DNA of 64,000 bases, from NCBI RefSeq assembly GCF_008801715.1, contig NZ_VZPG01000001.1, positions 124,001-188,000 on the forward strand, read 5' to 3'. Of this stretch, positions 53,017-62,497 are shown in pieces (positions within the stretch are counted from its first letter, which is position 1; each line of letters starts with the position of its first letter). A program made the translations under genes and the position numbers. Origin of the DNA: Pseudochrobactrum saccharolyticum (GTDB taxonomy: Bacteria; Pseudomonadota; Alphaproteobacteria; Rhizobiales; Rhizobiaceae). The notes below the pieces were generated by a model. That model ran no database searches. It worked only from the letters and a program-made list of their open reading frames with translations, and was not told the origin of the DNA.

Positions 53017-55251
53017 TTATCCGTTAACGCGCTGTGCATCGCTCACACAGGCGCTTTCTTTTAATTGCGTAATAATGCGGTTGAGATGTTTGAGATCCCA
53101 AACCTCAAGATCCATAATCATTTCTGTAAAGTCAGGCGCTGTTCGCACCATGGAAAGATTGTGGATATTCGTATCATTGACCGAAATAACCTGTGCAATC
53201 TCTGCCAGTGAGCCCGGTGAATTAATGGCGGAGACGGAGATACGGGCAGGAAAACGCTCATGCATTTCGCCGTCGATATCCCAGCGCACATCAATCCAGC
53301 GCTCCGGCTGGTCATCATAGGCGGTCAGTGCAGAAGACTGGATCGGATAGATCGTGATGCCGACACCCGGCTGCAAAATCCCGACAATACGATCGCCCGG
53401 AACAGCGCCTTCCGGTGCAAAACGCACTGGCAAATCCGAATTCGCACCGCGGATCGGCACAGCATGATTTTGCGCTGCCGCCTGCTTCTGCACATCCTCA
53501 GTGCTACCACCCTCCGGTACCTTAAAGATCATACCGGCAGCATTTTGCAGGTTAAACCAGCCCTTCTCGCCGGTTTTCGCAGGACTTCCCGTTGTCACGC
53601 GTGTGTCCTGATAATCCGGATAAACCGCTTTCAGCACATCGCCGGAAGCCAGCTCACCGCGACCAACCGCGGCAAATACATCTTCAATATCTTTGCGTGC
53701 CAGCCGTGCCAGTGCAGGCTTGAGCAAATCCTTGCTGAACGGCTTGTTACCGCGTTCGAATGCCCGTTCCAGAATACGCATACCCAGACCGGAATATTGC
53801 TTGCGCACGGCAGCACGGGTTGCACGACGAATTGCCGAGCGCGCTTTACCGGTAACCACAATGGATTCCCATGCCGCAGGCGGAACCTGCGATTTGGAGC
53901 GGATAATATCCACCTCGTCGCCGTTTTTAAGCTCGGTCATCAGCGGCATCATGCGGCCATTGATCTTCACGCCAACGGTGGAGTCGCCAATATCCGTATG
54001 CACCGCATAGGCAAAATCAATCGGTGTTGCCCCGCGCGGCAATGCAATCAGGCGGCCTTTCGGCGTGAAGCAGAAGACCTGATCCTGAAACAGTTCCAGC
54101 TTGGTATGTTCGAGAAATTCTTCCGGATTATCACCTTCGGACAGCGCCTCAATCGTACGGCGCAGCCATGCATAAGCATTAGATTCCGTTGAAATCGCGG
54201 TTGGCACCGTATTGCTGCGGCCGTCTTTATAAATCGAATGGGCAGCCACACCATATTCCGCCACATCATCCATGGCACGGGTGCGGATTTGCAGCTCTAC
54301 GCGCTGACGGGACGGCCCGATAATTGTGGTGTGGATCGAACGGTAATCATTCTGCTTCGGCGTTGAAATATAATCTTTGAAACGCCCCGGCACCATCGAC
54401 CATGTTCGGTGAATAATCCCCAGTGCCTTGTAACAATCATCAACATTATCAACGATGACACGGAAACCGAAAATATCGGAAAGCTGCTCGAAAGACAGGC
54501 CTTTGGTTTCCATTTTACGGAAAACCGACCACGGCTTTTTCTGCCGGCTGGAAACATCAGAATGCAGGCCTTTTTCGGCAAATAGCGTTGCCAGATCTGT
54601 CTCAATCTTGCTGAGTAGACCACGGTTCTTTTCCATCAGTTCCGCAAGGCGGTCAGTCACCGCACGCCATGCTTCCGGATTGATATAACGGAAGGCCAGT
54701 TCTTCCAGCTCTTCGCGCATGTCCTGCATACCCATGCGGCCAGCCAGCGGCGCATAAATATCCATGGTTTCTTCAGCAATGCGCAGACGTTTGTCTTCGC
54801 GCATCACGCCAAGGGTGCGCATATTGTGCAGACGGTCAGCCAGCTTCACCAGCAACACGCGCACATCGTCGGAAATCGCCAGCAGAAGTTTGCGCAGATT
54901 TTCCGCCTGTACGGCTTTTTTGGAAACCAGATCGAGTTTTTTAAGCTTGGTCAGACCTTCAACCAGCTTGCCGATTTCAGGGCCGAAAAGCTGGTCAATC
55001 TCAGCGCGGGTCGCGTCAGTATCTTCAATTGTGTCATGCAGCAGCGCAATGGCAATGGTTGCCTCATCAAGACGCATGTCTGTGAGGATTGCCGCAACTT
55101 CCAGCGGATGGGAAAAATAAGGATCGCCGGACGCACGTTTCTGACTGCCATGTTTCTGCATCGCATAAACATAAGCCTTATTCAGCAGCGCCTCATTCAC
55201 ATCAGGCTTATAGTGCTGCACCCGCTCAACCAGCTCATATTGGCGCATCAT
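53017..55251 (-). CDS. rsh: Bifunctional (p)ppGpp synthetase/hydrolase Rsh
   Basis: Rsh makes and degrades (p)ppGpp, the stringent response signal. The 744-residue protein has an HD hydrolase domain (IALLHDTIEDTDATR near 67-81), a synthetase domain (FGFRVIVDNVDDCYKALG near 264, YISTPKQNDYRSIH near 298), a TGS domain (CFTPKGRLIALPRGATPIDF near 390), and a C-terminal ACT domain (about 665-735). Both catalytic domains look intact, so both activities are expected. It lies 17 bp before pyrE, and a 414-bp gap with repeats separates it from rpoZ. GAGGAG precedes the start; a second in-frame ATG directly follows. Confidence 0.95.
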   Translation of the reverse strand: MMRQYELVERVQHYKPDVNEALLNKAYVYAMQKHGSQKRASGDPYFSHPLEVAAILTDMRLDEATIAIALLHDTIEDTDATRAEIDQLFGPEIGKLVEGLTKLKKLDLVSKKAVQAENLRKLLLAISDDVRVLLVKLADRLHNMRTLGVMREDKRLRIAEETMDIYAPLAGRMGMQDMREELEELAFRYINPEAWRAVTDRLAELMEKNRGLLSKIETDLATLFAEKGLHSDVSSRQKKPWSVFRKMETKGLSFEQLSDIFGFRVIVDNVDDCYKALGIIHRTWSMVPGRFKDYISTPKQNDYRSIHTTIIGPSRQRVELQIRTRAMDDVAEYGVAAHSIYKDGRSNTVPTAISTESNAYAWLRRTIEALSEGDNPEEFLEHTKLELFQDQVFCFTPKGRLIALPRGATPIDFAYAVHTDIGDSTVGVKINGRMMPLMTELKNGDEVDIIRSKSQVPPAAWESIVVTGKARSAIRRATRAAVRKQYSGLGMRILERAFERGNKPFSKDLLKPALARLARKDIEDVFAAVGRGELASGDVLKAVYPDYQDTRVTTGSPAKTGEKGWFNLQNAAGMIFKVPEGGSTEDVQKQAAAQNHAVPIRGANSDLPVRFAPEGAVPGDRIVGILQPGVGITIYPIQSSALTAYDDQPERWIDVRWDIDGEMHERFPARISVSAINSPGSLAEIAQVISVNDTNIHNLSMVRTAPDFTEMIMDLEVWDLKHLNRIITQLKESACVSDAQRVNG

Positions 55252-55418
55252 CAGCCTGCACTCCTCTTACCCGCGCATCAAACAAATCATACATAACGAC
55301 ACCGGCGTCACGACTCCGGAATTTACTGTAAAACGCAACCGGCACAAAGCACTACAGGTTTTAAAGCATATAATAATCCGGCATCTACCGGCATTTTTCA
55401 TGCGGCATTTTAACGGCC

Positions 55419-55522
55419 AGAGCATAATTTCTTAAACTTGAAGCAGTTTAAGTTAAAATTATGCTCTTAATTTTAAGTGTTAGAGCGACCATTGTGCGCC
55501 CAATGGGGCGCACGGCGCTCTA
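55419..55522. repeat. Family C palindromic repeats, two adjacent elements
   Basis: Element one (55419-55467) is AGAGCATAATT / AATTATGCTCT outside and CTTAAACT / AGTTTAAG inside. Element two (55481-55522) is TAGAGCG / CGCTCTA outside and GTGCGCCC / GGGCGCAC inside. The stretch ATGCTCTTAATTTTAAGTG, then TTAGAGCGA, is nearly repeated at 59597-59623. Confidence 0.75.
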
Positions 55523-55551
55523 GCCTAACGAATAGCCTGATGCGCACAAAA

Positions 55552-55583
55552 TAAAGCGCCGCAGAATAATCTGCAGCGCTTTA
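55552..55583 (-). terminator. Terminator of rpoZ
   Basis: AAAGCGC-x-GCAGA / TCTGC-x-GCGCTTT, followed on the minus strand by ATTTTGTGC. It lies 83 bp after the rpoZ stop. Confidence 0.75.
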
Positions 55584-55665
55584 ATAATCCGGTCTTTACT
55601 GACACCGGCAGTCTGAAAACAATGCCGGATATCTGTTGAAACAGCTTAAAGCGCCTCAACAAAAA

Positions 55666-56067
55666 TCAGTAATCGTCGCTCTTTTCCGGTGCAACCAGAC
55701 CTTCGATACCAGCAAGCAGATCTTCTTCGCTCATGCTGTCGAATGTCACGATGTCTTCTGCGCCGACAACAACTTCGCCGCCCAACTCGTCCAGAGCGCC
55801 GCTGATCTGCAATGGTGCCGGTGCTTCCGGTTCGTCAATTTCCACATGCTTCTGCAGCGAGTGGATCAGGTCTTCTTTCAGATCGCCCGGTGACAGGGTC
55901 TCGTCAGCGATTTCACGCAACGCAACAACCGGGTTTTTATCGTTGTCGCGATCAATGGTAATCTGACCGCCCTGAGAGATCTGACGTGCACGATGGCTGG
56001 CAAGCAGAACCAGCTCAAAGCGGTTGTCTACCTTGTCAACGCAATCCTCAACGGTAACGCGGGCCAT
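55666..56067 (-). CDS. rpoZ: RNA polymerase omega subunit
   Basis: Omega is a small RNA polymerase subunit that helps assembly and ppGpp response. The 133-residue protein has the family start [21 protein letters not shown] (in pieces), with [14 protein letters not shown] near 21-34, and an acidic C-terminal half typical of alphaproteobacteria. GAAAGGGG precedes the ATG. It is followed by a terminator and the gap before rsh. The functional link to Rsh is the common ppGpp target, omega. Confidence 0.94.
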   Translation of the reverse strand: MARVTVEDCVDKVDNRFELVLLASHRARQISQGGQITIDRDNDKNPVVALREIADETLSPGDLKEDLIHSLQKHVEIDEPEAPAPLQISGALDELGGEVVVGAEDIVTFDSMSEEDLLAGIEGLVAPEKSDDY

Positions 56068-56553
56068 AGATCGCCCCTTTCATATCTCAAAATTAATTCA
56101 GGAATTCTCGATTTCCATAACGCCACTTGACACAAAAAACAAGCAAAAGCGCACATAGAGCGGTTTTGATTTTCCATATCTGTGCGCAAACACAGCTCTC
56201 ATAGCCTTGAGACTTCATTTTTCCGTCATAAAACCCCACAGAATCGCTCCCGATCTTTTAAAATCCGCGCTGTTCTGCGGGCTTTGAAAAAGCTGCAATA
56301 AAGTCCTCTAAATCGTTTATACTCTTGCTCCCAAATGAATAGATTTCATTTATATGATATTTGTGATATCTTAATCACACATTTTCCCTGTCTTTTCCAA
56401 ATACGGCAATAAAAACAACCTGTGATTGCTTGCCTTTCTGTAGATGCGCCTTAGAACGCAAACTAGGAGAGGCTTTTTTCAAAACTAAAAATTGAAAAGT
56501 GCGGACAATTAATCAGCAAAATATTATTTGCTGAAGAATGGATAATTATCAAA
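56068..56553. other. Divergent gap with a hairpin before the NYN gene
   Basis: The 486-bp gap holds promoters of rpoZ (minus) and the NYN gene (plus). An inverted repeat lies at 56513-56534. AT-rich. No gene is seen. Confidence 0.5.
56513..56534 (+). promoter_or_regulatory. Perfect inverted repeat before the NYN gene
   Basis: TCAGCAAA-ATATTA-TTTGCTGA ends 19 bp before the ATG of the NYN-domain gene, so it would cover the untranslated leader. It may be an operator or an RNA hairpin; the gene's product is a possible RNA-acting protein. Confidence 0.5.
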
Positions 56554-57126
56554 ATGTTTGATTCACGCGAAAAAATCGCGCTTTTTATCGATGGCGCCAA
56601 TCTTTACGCTGCATCCAAGACACTTGGCTTTGATATTGATTACCGCAAATTGTTGAAAGCTTTTCAGAAGCGCGGTTACTTGCTGCGTGCTTATTACTAT
56701 ACTGCACTTGTTGAAGATCAGGAATATTCATCCATCCGCCCCCTGATCGACTGGCTTGATTATAATGGCTACAAGGTCATTACCAAAGCTGCCAAAGAAT
56801 TTACTGATGCAACCGGCCGCCGCAAGGTAAAAGGCAATATGGATATCGAACTTGCTGTCGATGCCATGCAACTGACTGAAACCGTCGATCATTTTGTAAT
56901 CTTCTCCGGCGACGGCGATTTCCGCTGCCTCGTGGAAGCATTGCAGCGTCGCGGCCGCAAAGTGAGCGTTGTTTCAACCCTCACAACACAGCCGCCAATG
57001 ATTTCCGATGAGCTGCGCCGTCAGGCAGACCATTTCCTTGATCTGGTGACCCTGAAGTCTGAAATCAGCCGCGAAGCCAGTGAACGTCCGGCTCGCCGTT
57101 TTGAAGAGGAAGAAGAGCTGTACTAA
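56554..57126 (+). CDS. NYN domain protein (LabA/DUF88 type)
   Basis: The 190-residue protein has the NYN (PIN-like) nuclease fold: LFIDGANLYAASKTLG near 10-25, KGNMDIELAVDAMQL near 94-108, and FSGDGDFRCLVEALQRRGR near 117-135, with the acidic residues in these motifs as likely metal ligands. NYN proteins are predicted RNA-processing nucleases or RNA-binding proteins. A perfect inverted repeat lies before its start. The UDG gene follows by 16 bp and may be cotranscribed. The family is clear, the RNA target unknown. Confidence 0.88.
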   Translation: MFDSREKIALFIDGANLYAASKTLGFDIDYRKLLKAFQKRGYLLRAYYYTALVEDQEYSSIRPLIDWLDYNGYKVITKAAKEFTDATGRRKVKGNMDIELAVDAMQLTETVDHFVIFSGDGDFRCLVEALQRRGRKVSVVSTLTTQPPMISDELRRQADHFLDLVTLKSEISREASERPARRFEEEEELY

Positions 57127-57142
57127 GCTCTTCTGACTTGTT

Positions 57143-57847
57143 TTGCAGTATCCGGAACCATCCCGCGATTGCGCATTCTGCCCCCGCCTTCACGACTTTA
57201 TTCAAGTCTGGCGGGGCAATGAACCCTCATGGCATAATGCTCCGGTTCCTGCATTTCTGCCGACAGATCCGCAGAACAGTGCAACAGCGGTTTGCACCAC
57301 CACCCTGCCCGCCTTTACCGAACGGGCACGCCTGCTGATTATCGGCCTTGCACCGGGCTTACGCGGCGCCAACCGTACCGGCCGTCCCTTTACCGGTGAT
57401 TATGCGGGTGACCTGCTTTATTCCACATTGAAAGATTATGGTTTCGCTCAGGGCAATTTTGAAGCGCGGCCTGATGATACATTGACGCTCAATAATTGCG
57501 CTATCGTCAATGCTGTTCGCTGCGTGCCGCCGGAGAACAAACCGACCGGCGCCGAGATCAATACCTGCCGCCAGTTTTTGACGCCGTTCATTACCGGCCT
57601 GCCTAACTTGCAGGCGATCGTCACGCTTGGCACTATAGCCCATCAATCGACAATCCGCGCCCTTGGCCAGCCGGTCTCAAAACATAAATTCGGCCACGGC
57701 GCGCAAACTGATATCGGACAGTTGCGCATTTTCTCCAGCTATCATTGCTCGCGCTACAACACGAATACCGGTGTTCTCACGGAAGCCATGTTCCGTAATG
57801 TATTCAGCAATGTGCGCGATTATCTGAACGATAATCCCCAGAAGTGA
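57143..57847 (+). CDS. Family 5 uracil-DNA glycosylase (UDGb)
   Basis: The 234-residue enzyme removes uracil, and in some homologues hypoxanthine or other bases, from DNA. It has Fe-S cluster cysteines (Cys10, Cys13 and later CAIVN and RCVPP), and the family-5 motif GLAPGLRGANRTGRPF near 70-85. The late motif SSYHCSRYNTNTG near 203 corresponds to the HP/HC-SxxN region. The TTG at 57143 is needed to include Cys10 and Cys13; no ATG upstream is in frame before a stop. It follows the NYN gene by 16 bp and ends at a terminator. Confidence 0.9.
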   Translation: MQYPEPSRDCAFCPRLHDFIQVWRGNEPSWHNAPVPAFLPTDPQNSATAVCTTTLPAFTERARLLIIGLAPGLRGANRTGRPFTGDYAGDLLYSTLKDYGFAQGNFEARPDDTLTLNNCAIVNAVRCVPPENKPTGAEINTCRQFLTPFITGLPNLQAIVTLGTIAHQSTIRALGQPVSKHKFGHGAQTDIGQLRIFSSYHCSRYNTNTGVLTEAMFRNVFSNVRDYLNDNPQK

Positions 57848-57853
57848 GCTCAT

Positions 57854-57882
57854 AAAAAAAGCCCTGTCTGAGACAGGGCTTT
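57854..57882. terminator. Bidirectional terminator
   Basis: Hairpin AAAAAGCCCTGTCT / AGACAGGGCTTT. A T-run follows on the minus strand, and a short one on the plus strand. It separates the UDG gene from the convergent smpB. Confidence 0.88.
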
Positions 57883-57895
57883 AATATTTCGGGTA

Positions 57896-58372
57896 TTACC
57901 CGCGATCACGGAGCAATCGTGATTTTTCACGATTCCAGTCACGGTTCTTTTCCGTCTCGCGCTTGTCATGCAGTTTCTTACCGCGTGCCAGAGCGATTTC
58001 GAGCTTCGCACGGCCACGCTCGTTGAAATAGAGTTTCAACGGCACAACTGTCATCCCGTCGCGGGCGATGGAATTGGCCAGACGCACAATCTCTCTCTCG
58101 CTGAGCAGTAATTTGCGCAACCGCCGCGGATCATGATTGAAACGATTGCCTTGCGTATATTCAGGAATATAGGAATTAATCAGCCAGAACGCATCATTCT
58201 CAAAGCTGGCATAGCTTTCAGCGATATTTGCCTGATTGGAGCGCAAAGATTTAACCTCGGTTCCCGAGAGAACGAGGCCCGCTTCAATCACTTCAAGTAT
58301 CTCGAAATTATAACGCGCTTTGCGGTTATCTGCGATGACTTTGCGTGCAGGTGCATTTTTTTTCGTATTCAT
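57896..58372 (-). CDS. smpB: SsrA-binding protein SmpB
   Basis: SmpB binds tmRNA and positions it on stalled ribosomes for trans-translation. The start at 58372 gives [20 protein letters not shown], a 158-residue protein; the 29-residue upstream extension is rejected. Motifs are [20 protein letters not shown] near 21-40, LINSYIPEY near 66 and the basic C-terminal helix [14 protein letters not shown]. No ssrA gene was found nearby. It lies after dapA on the same strand, 234 bp away. Confidence 0.94.
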   Translation of the reverse strand: MNTKKNAPARKVIADNRKARYNFEILEVIEAGLVLSGTEVKSLRSNQANIAESYASFENDAFWLINSYIPEYTQGNRFNHDPRRLRKLLLSEREIVRLANSIARDGMTVVPLKLYFNERGRAKLEIALARGKKLHDKRETEKNRDWNREKSRLLRDRG

Positions 58373-58403
58373 GGCAGCAATATATATCTGATCCGCAACT
58401 TTA

Positions 58404-58451
58404 CTAGAGCATTTCACAGTCAAGTTGGATGAACTTGACGACCGTGATAAT
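58404..58451. repeat. Palindromic repeat before smpB
   Basis: TAGAGCATTTCAC then GTCAAGTT-GGATG-AACTTGAC then GTGATAATGC. The inner arms are perfect 8-mers, and TCAC/GTGA extends the pairing. Termini resemble other intergenic repeats here (GAGCAT). It lies about 30 bp upstream of the smpB ATG. Confidence 0.6.
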
Positions 58452-58506
58452 GCGACCACTTTAGAATCCAGAGATTTTCCGGCTTAAACTGCAACAAGCT
58501 GAATAT

Positions 58507-58545
58507 AAAAAAGCCTGCCGGTTCAATATTCATGTACCGGCAGGC
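58507..58545 (-). terminator. Terminator of dapA
   Basis: GCCTGCCGGT / ACCGGCAGGC perfect 10-bp stem, followed on the minus strand by TTTTTTATATTC. It lies 62 bp after the dapA stop. Confidence 0.9.
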
Positions 58546-58606
58546 GATAGATGATTTGCAGCAAAATAAACAGCGTAAACTGTTTAGTTGTGCCGATTGC
58601 GCAGAA

Positions 58607-59491
58607 TTACTGATTGAGCAGACCTGCATGACGCAGCGCTGCATCGATTTTCTCTGCGGTTTCAGCCTCAACAGGCATCAAAGGCAGGCGCAAATGATTG
58701 GTAATGCGTCCGGTACGTGCCAGCGCATACTTAACGCCTGAAGGGTTCGGCTCCATAAACAAAGCTTTATGCAGCGGCATCAGACGATCCTGAATTGTCA
58801 GTGCTGTTGCATAATCACCGGCCAGACAGGCTTCCTGAAACTGCGCGCAAAGACGCGGTGCAATATTGGATGTTACGGAAATACAGCCGCGACCGCCATG
58901 AGCGTTGAAACCCAGAGCCGTGGCATCTTCGCCGGACAGCTGAATGAAGTCTGTACCGCAAGTTGCGCGCTGTTCGGAAACACGTTCAATTTTGCCGGTT
59001 GCATCTTTCACGCCGACAATATTTTTGTGGTCGCGCACAAGAGCGCCCATTGTTTCCGGTGTCATATCAATGATCGAGCGTCCCGGAATATTATAGATCA
59101 CCAGCGGAATTGAAATCGCTTTGGCAACAGCGGAAAAATGCGCATAAAGCCCGCGCTGATTTGGCTTATTATAATAAGGTGTCACAACCAGAACAGCATC
59201 AGCACCAGCACCTTGCGCATGCTGGGCAAGTTCAATGGCTTCAACAGTATTATTAGAACCGGCGCCGGCTATAACCTGCGCACGGCCTTTCGCTTCTTCA
59301 ACGCAAACCTCGATTACCCGTTTATGCTCATCATGGGACAGTGTCGGAGTTTCGCCAGTTGTACCAACCGGTACAAAGCCATGCGTCCCCTCCTCGATCT
59401 GCCAGTTTACAAGGCCACGGAACGCTTTTTCGTCAAAACCACCCTGCTCTGTAAAAGGTGTGACGATAGCCGTGATTGAGCCCTTAAGCAT
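58607..59491 (-). CDS. dapA: 4-hydroxy-tetrahydrodipicolinate synthase
   Basis: DapA condenses pyruvate and aspartate semialdehyde, the first dedicated step of lysine and diaminopimelate synthesis. The 294-residue TIM-barrel enzyme has [10 protein letters not shown] near 43-52, the Tyr of IYNIPGRS near 134 and the Schiff-base Lys in GVKDATG near 162. GGGAGTA precedes the ATG. Diaminopimelate feeds the peptidoglycan cut by the neighbouring lytic transglycosylase. Family call is secure. Confidence 0.95.
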   Translation of the reverse strand: MLKGSITAIVTPFTEQGGFDEKAFRGLVNWQIEEGTHGFVPVGTTGETPTLSHDEHKRVIEVCVEEAKGRAQVIAGAGSNNTVEAIELAQHAQGAGADAVLVVTPYYNKPNQRGLYAHFSAVAKAISIPLVIYNIPGRSIIDMTPETMGALVRDHKNIVGVKDATGKIERVSEQRATCGTDFIQLSGEDATALGFNAHGGRGCISVTSNIAPRLCAQFQEACLAGDYATALTIQDRLMPLHKALFMEPNPSGVKYALARTGRITNHLRLPLMPVEAETAEKIDAALRHAGLLNQ

Positions 59492-59596
59492 CGGGTACTC
59501 CCAAAAGTTTGCCTGTGTTTTAATATGAATTACATATCAGCGAAAAATCGACCGATAATGCAGTTTATTACGCCGGATTTGCAATCCCGGAATAGT

Positions 59597-59657
59597 ATGC
59601 TCTAATTTTAAAGTGTTAGAGCGAATTTTGTGCACCCGATCGGGCACACGCGCTCTA
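59597..59657. repeat. Family C palindromic repeat
   Basis: ATGCTCTAATTTTAAAGTG then TTAGAGCGA matches the element at 55461-55488. Arms are TAGAGCG / CGCTCTA outside and GTGC-A-CCCGATCGGG-CAC inside. It lies in the dapA upstream region. Confidence 0.75.
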
Positions 59658-60000
59658 ATATTGAAGATCAGGTGACGCAGAGGAAAATCCGGACTGATAA
59701 TATCAGCCCCGCATCTCCGGCAATTTTTGATTTTGCAAAATCAAAAAAGCCCTGCGCTGCCTGTATGCAATTTCAAACCGCATATATGATGGTTTCTAAT
59801 ATACAGCCTATAAGAATGTTATTATATTCACTACAAATGCCATAGAACGACCATCCATACAGGCCTCGCAGCCGCGTACAGAATGATGGCACCACCACCT
59901 GTTCGTGAAAAGTGCTGCACCATAGTCCTGCAAAACTGCTGCATCAAGCAAATTTACGCATATTCATAGGCATTTCATCGCTATGATAAAAATAAACGCG

Positions 60001-60023
60001 TATTTCGTCAGTCCGACGAAATA
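60001..60023. promoter_or_regulatory. Perfect 23-bp palindrome in the dapA-slt gap
   Basis: TATTTCGTC-AGTCC-GACGAAATA, 9-bp perfect arms. A third copy of the GACGAAA half-site lies 20 bp on (60042). It lies 333 bp before the lytic transglycosylase start and 510 bp before dapA. It looks like a regulator-binding site, but the protein is unknown. Confidence 0.4.
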
Positions 60024-60356
60024 TTTTATACATAATGACGAAAACCTGTCAGCAAGTGATTTGCAATTCATCCCCGTTCTTCTGAGAAACAACAGTCAAT
60101 ACCGGCAAAATTGGGGCGCAAATCACGATGAATTTATGATTAAAAACGATATCAACCCGTCTTTCAGGTAAGGCTTCATTAACATTGCCTTCACAGGTCT
60201 GACCTATAATTGGAAGTACAGAAGACCGGCAGCATTCAACAGCATATTCAGAACCTCTGACCACTGAGAGCGACATTTCTATAACTCTCAGTTTTCACTC
60301 GGATATCTTAATAATCTGCCTTAAATTTGCTTCAACACGGTTATAACGGATTTGTA

Positions 60357-62477
60357 ATGCGTAAATTTGCACTTTTCGGACAGCGACCAGATCAGTTTTT
60401 TTTAGCCCTTACACTTTTAAGTGCAAGCATGGCAGGAAATGTGCTGACAGCCGGTGCGCAGGAAGCTGAAAATGTGCCAACGCCTTTACTGCGCCCTTTT
60501 GCACCAACAGCGATGCGCAATATGCCCGCGCCGATGATGCGGCCGGATCCGACAACCACCGCCACGATACCACGTGCGCAGGCACCGGCCGCCATGAGCG
60601 GCAGCCTGAAAACCGCACTGGATGCCCTGTCTTCAAAAGATGCACGCCGTGCTCTGGCAATCCGCAATGGTATGTCCGCCAGTGATCTCGACCGCCATAT
60701 CCTGACATGGGCTCTGGCCCTGTCCGGTGCTGACGGCTTGTCGAGTGCTGACTATGTTGCTGCCGCCGCGGAACTGCGTGACTGGCCTGGTATGACCACA
60801 GTTCAGCGCAACACAGAACGGGCACTTTACCGTGAAAATGCCACTGCCGGCACCGTGATTTCCTATCTCGGAAACCGCAAACCGCAGACCACCGAAGGTA
60901 TGATCCTGCTGGGTCGCGCTTATCTTGCCAGCGGAAACCGCGCACAGGCACGCCAGTTGCTTGCGCCGTGGTGGGCACGCGCCAAGCTTGACACAAAAGA
61001 TGAAACGCTGATTTTGCGTGAATTTTCTGGCGTTCTGATCAAAGAAGATCATCAGACACGTTTTCTGCGCATGTTGTATGATAACCGTCTGTCATCAGCA
61101 TCGCGTTTAGCCGCATCAGCCAATGCGGAATCGCTTTATGCCGCCTTTGCTGCCGTGAACAAACGTGCACCGGATGCCGCACAAAAGCTTAATGCTGTTC
61201 ATAGTTCATGGCAGTCAAATCCTGCGTTCTTATTTGCAAAAATCCAGTATCTGCGCCGCTCCGAGCGCTATACGGAAGCTGCCAATCTGATGCTGAAGGC
61301 ACCGCGTGATGCCAGATCACTGGTTGATCCGGATGCTTGGTGGATTGAGCGCCGCGTTTTATCCCGTGAATTACTGGATATCGGTAAGCCGCAAATTGCA
61401 TATCGCTTAGCCGCCGCTCACAGTGCTGAAACACCGACTATGGCTGCAGATGCAGAATTCCATGCAGGCTGGTATGCTCTGCGTGCTTTGAATGACGCCT
61501 CTACCGCACAAAAACATTTTAGCCGTATTGCTGAAATTTCCTCGCGTCCGATGTCTGCATCCCGCGCCTATTACTGGATGGGTCGTGCCGCAGAATCCGG
61601 TGGTGGCGGCAATGCAAAGCAAATGTATCAGCGTGCATCCTATTACGGTACATCGTTCTACGGTCAGCTGGCAGCAGCCAAACTTGGCAATAATGTTCTG
61701 CAGCTGCCTTATCCGAAACCAAGCGCCGCAGATCGTGAACGTTTTGACAGCCGCGAACCGGTTCGTGCAATCCGCCGTCTCGAATCCATCGGCTATGGTA
61801 ATCGCGCGCAGAGCCTGTACATCAATATGGCGCAGGAACTGAGCAGCACAGGTGAACTGGCGCTTCTCGCTGTCATGGCTGAACGCAACAGCAATCATTA
61901 CCTGTCACTGCGCGTCGGCAAGATCGCTGCCGGTCGCGGTCTCGATGTCGGGGCATTGTCGCATCCGACAGGTGCCATTCCGGCCAATGCGAATATTAAA
62001 GGCTCCGGCGCCGCCCTCGCCTATGCGATTGCCCGTCAGGAAAGTGAATTCAATATTTCAGCAGTTTCCAGCGCCGGTGCGCGTGGCCTGCTGCAATTGT
62101 TACCGGGCACGGCAAAAGGCGTTGCCCAGCGTGCAGGTCTTGCTTATTCCGACAAGCGCCTAACCACTGATGCCGCTTATAATGCCACTTTGGGTGCGCA
62201 TTATCTCGGCGAACAGATTGAGCGTTTCAACGGCTCCTATATCCTGACTTTTGCCGGATATAATGCAGGCCCGAGACGCGCCAGTGAATGGATTGCCAAA
62301 TATGGTGATCCGCGCGGGCAGAATCTCGATCAGGTTGTCGATTGGATTGAGCGTATTCCATACACAGAAACCCGCAACTATGTGCAGCGGGTGATGGAGA
62401 ATTACGCCGTCTATAAATCCCGTCTCTATGGCAATGCCAATATTCAGCAGGATTTGATAAGTGGTCGGCGCGGATAA
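60357..62477 (+). CDS. slt: Soluble lytic murein transglycosylase
   Basis: The enzyme cleaves peptidoglycan glycan strands with formation of 1,6-anhydro ends. The 706-residue protein has a signal peptide (about residues 1-33, ending in AGAQ), a long helical superhelix region (about 70-510) with SLT-type TPR-like repeats, and a C-terminal SLT domain: ARQESEFNISAVSSAGARG near 559-577, where Glu is catalytic, LLQLLPGTAK near 578, and TFAGYNAGPRRASEW near 641. The ATG at 60357 is chosen over a TTG 30 bp upstream. It ends at a strong terminator. Symbol by family. Confidence 0.92.
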   Translation: MRKFALFGQRPDQFFLALTLLSASMAGNVLTAGAQEAENVPTPLLRPFAPTAMRNMPAPMMRPDPTTTATIPRAQAPAAMSGSLKTALDALSSKDARRALAIRNGMSASDLDRHILTWALALSGADGLSSADYVAAAAELRDWPGMTTVQRNTERALYRENATAGTVISYLGNRKPQTTEGMILLGRAYLASGNRAQARQLLAPWWARAKLDTKDETLILREFSGVLIKEDHQTRFLRMLYDNRLSSASRLAASANAESLYAAFAAVNKRAPDAAQKLNAVHSSWQSNPAFLFAKIQYLRRSERYTEAANLMLKAPRDARSLVDPDAWWIERRVLSRELLDIGKPQIAYRLAAAHSAETPTMAADAEFHAGWYALRALNDASTAQKHFSRIAEISSRPMSASRAYYWMGRAAESGGGGNAKQMYQRASYYGTSFYGQLAAAKLGNNVLQLPYPKPSAADRERFDSREPVRAIRRLESIGYGNRAQSLYINMAQELSSTGELALLAVMAERNSNHYLSLRVGKIAAGRGLDVGALSHPTGAIPANANIKGSGAALAYAIARQESEFNISAVSSAGARGLLQLLPGTAKGVAQRAGLAYSDKRLTTDAAYNATLGAHYLGEQIERFNGSYILTFAGYNAGPRRASEWIAKYGDPRGQNLDQVVDWIERIPYTETRNYVQRVMENYAVYKSRLYGNANIQQDLISGRRG

Positions 62478-62497
62478 AATTTCCGGCTATAACAATC

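Larger units (their letters stand above)
55252..55665. other. Repeat-rich gap between rsh and rpoZ
   Basis: This 414-bp gap holds a 49-bp hairpin (55419-55467), a second palindrome (55481-55522), and the rpoZ terminator. It also carries the rsh promoter. No gene is seen. Confidence 0.6.
59492..60356. other. Long gap (865 bp) between dapA and the lytic transglycosylase gene
   Basis: No supported gene. A frame of 62 codons (59983-60171) has no family match or clear site. The gap contains a family C repeat (59597-59657) and a 23-bp palindrome (60001-60023). Its base composition is AT-rich. Confidence 0.6.

Noticed and set aside
59983-60171. A 62-codon frame in the dapA-slt gap
   Set aside because: No ribosome site or homology, and it contains the 23-bp palindrome; more likely non-coding.
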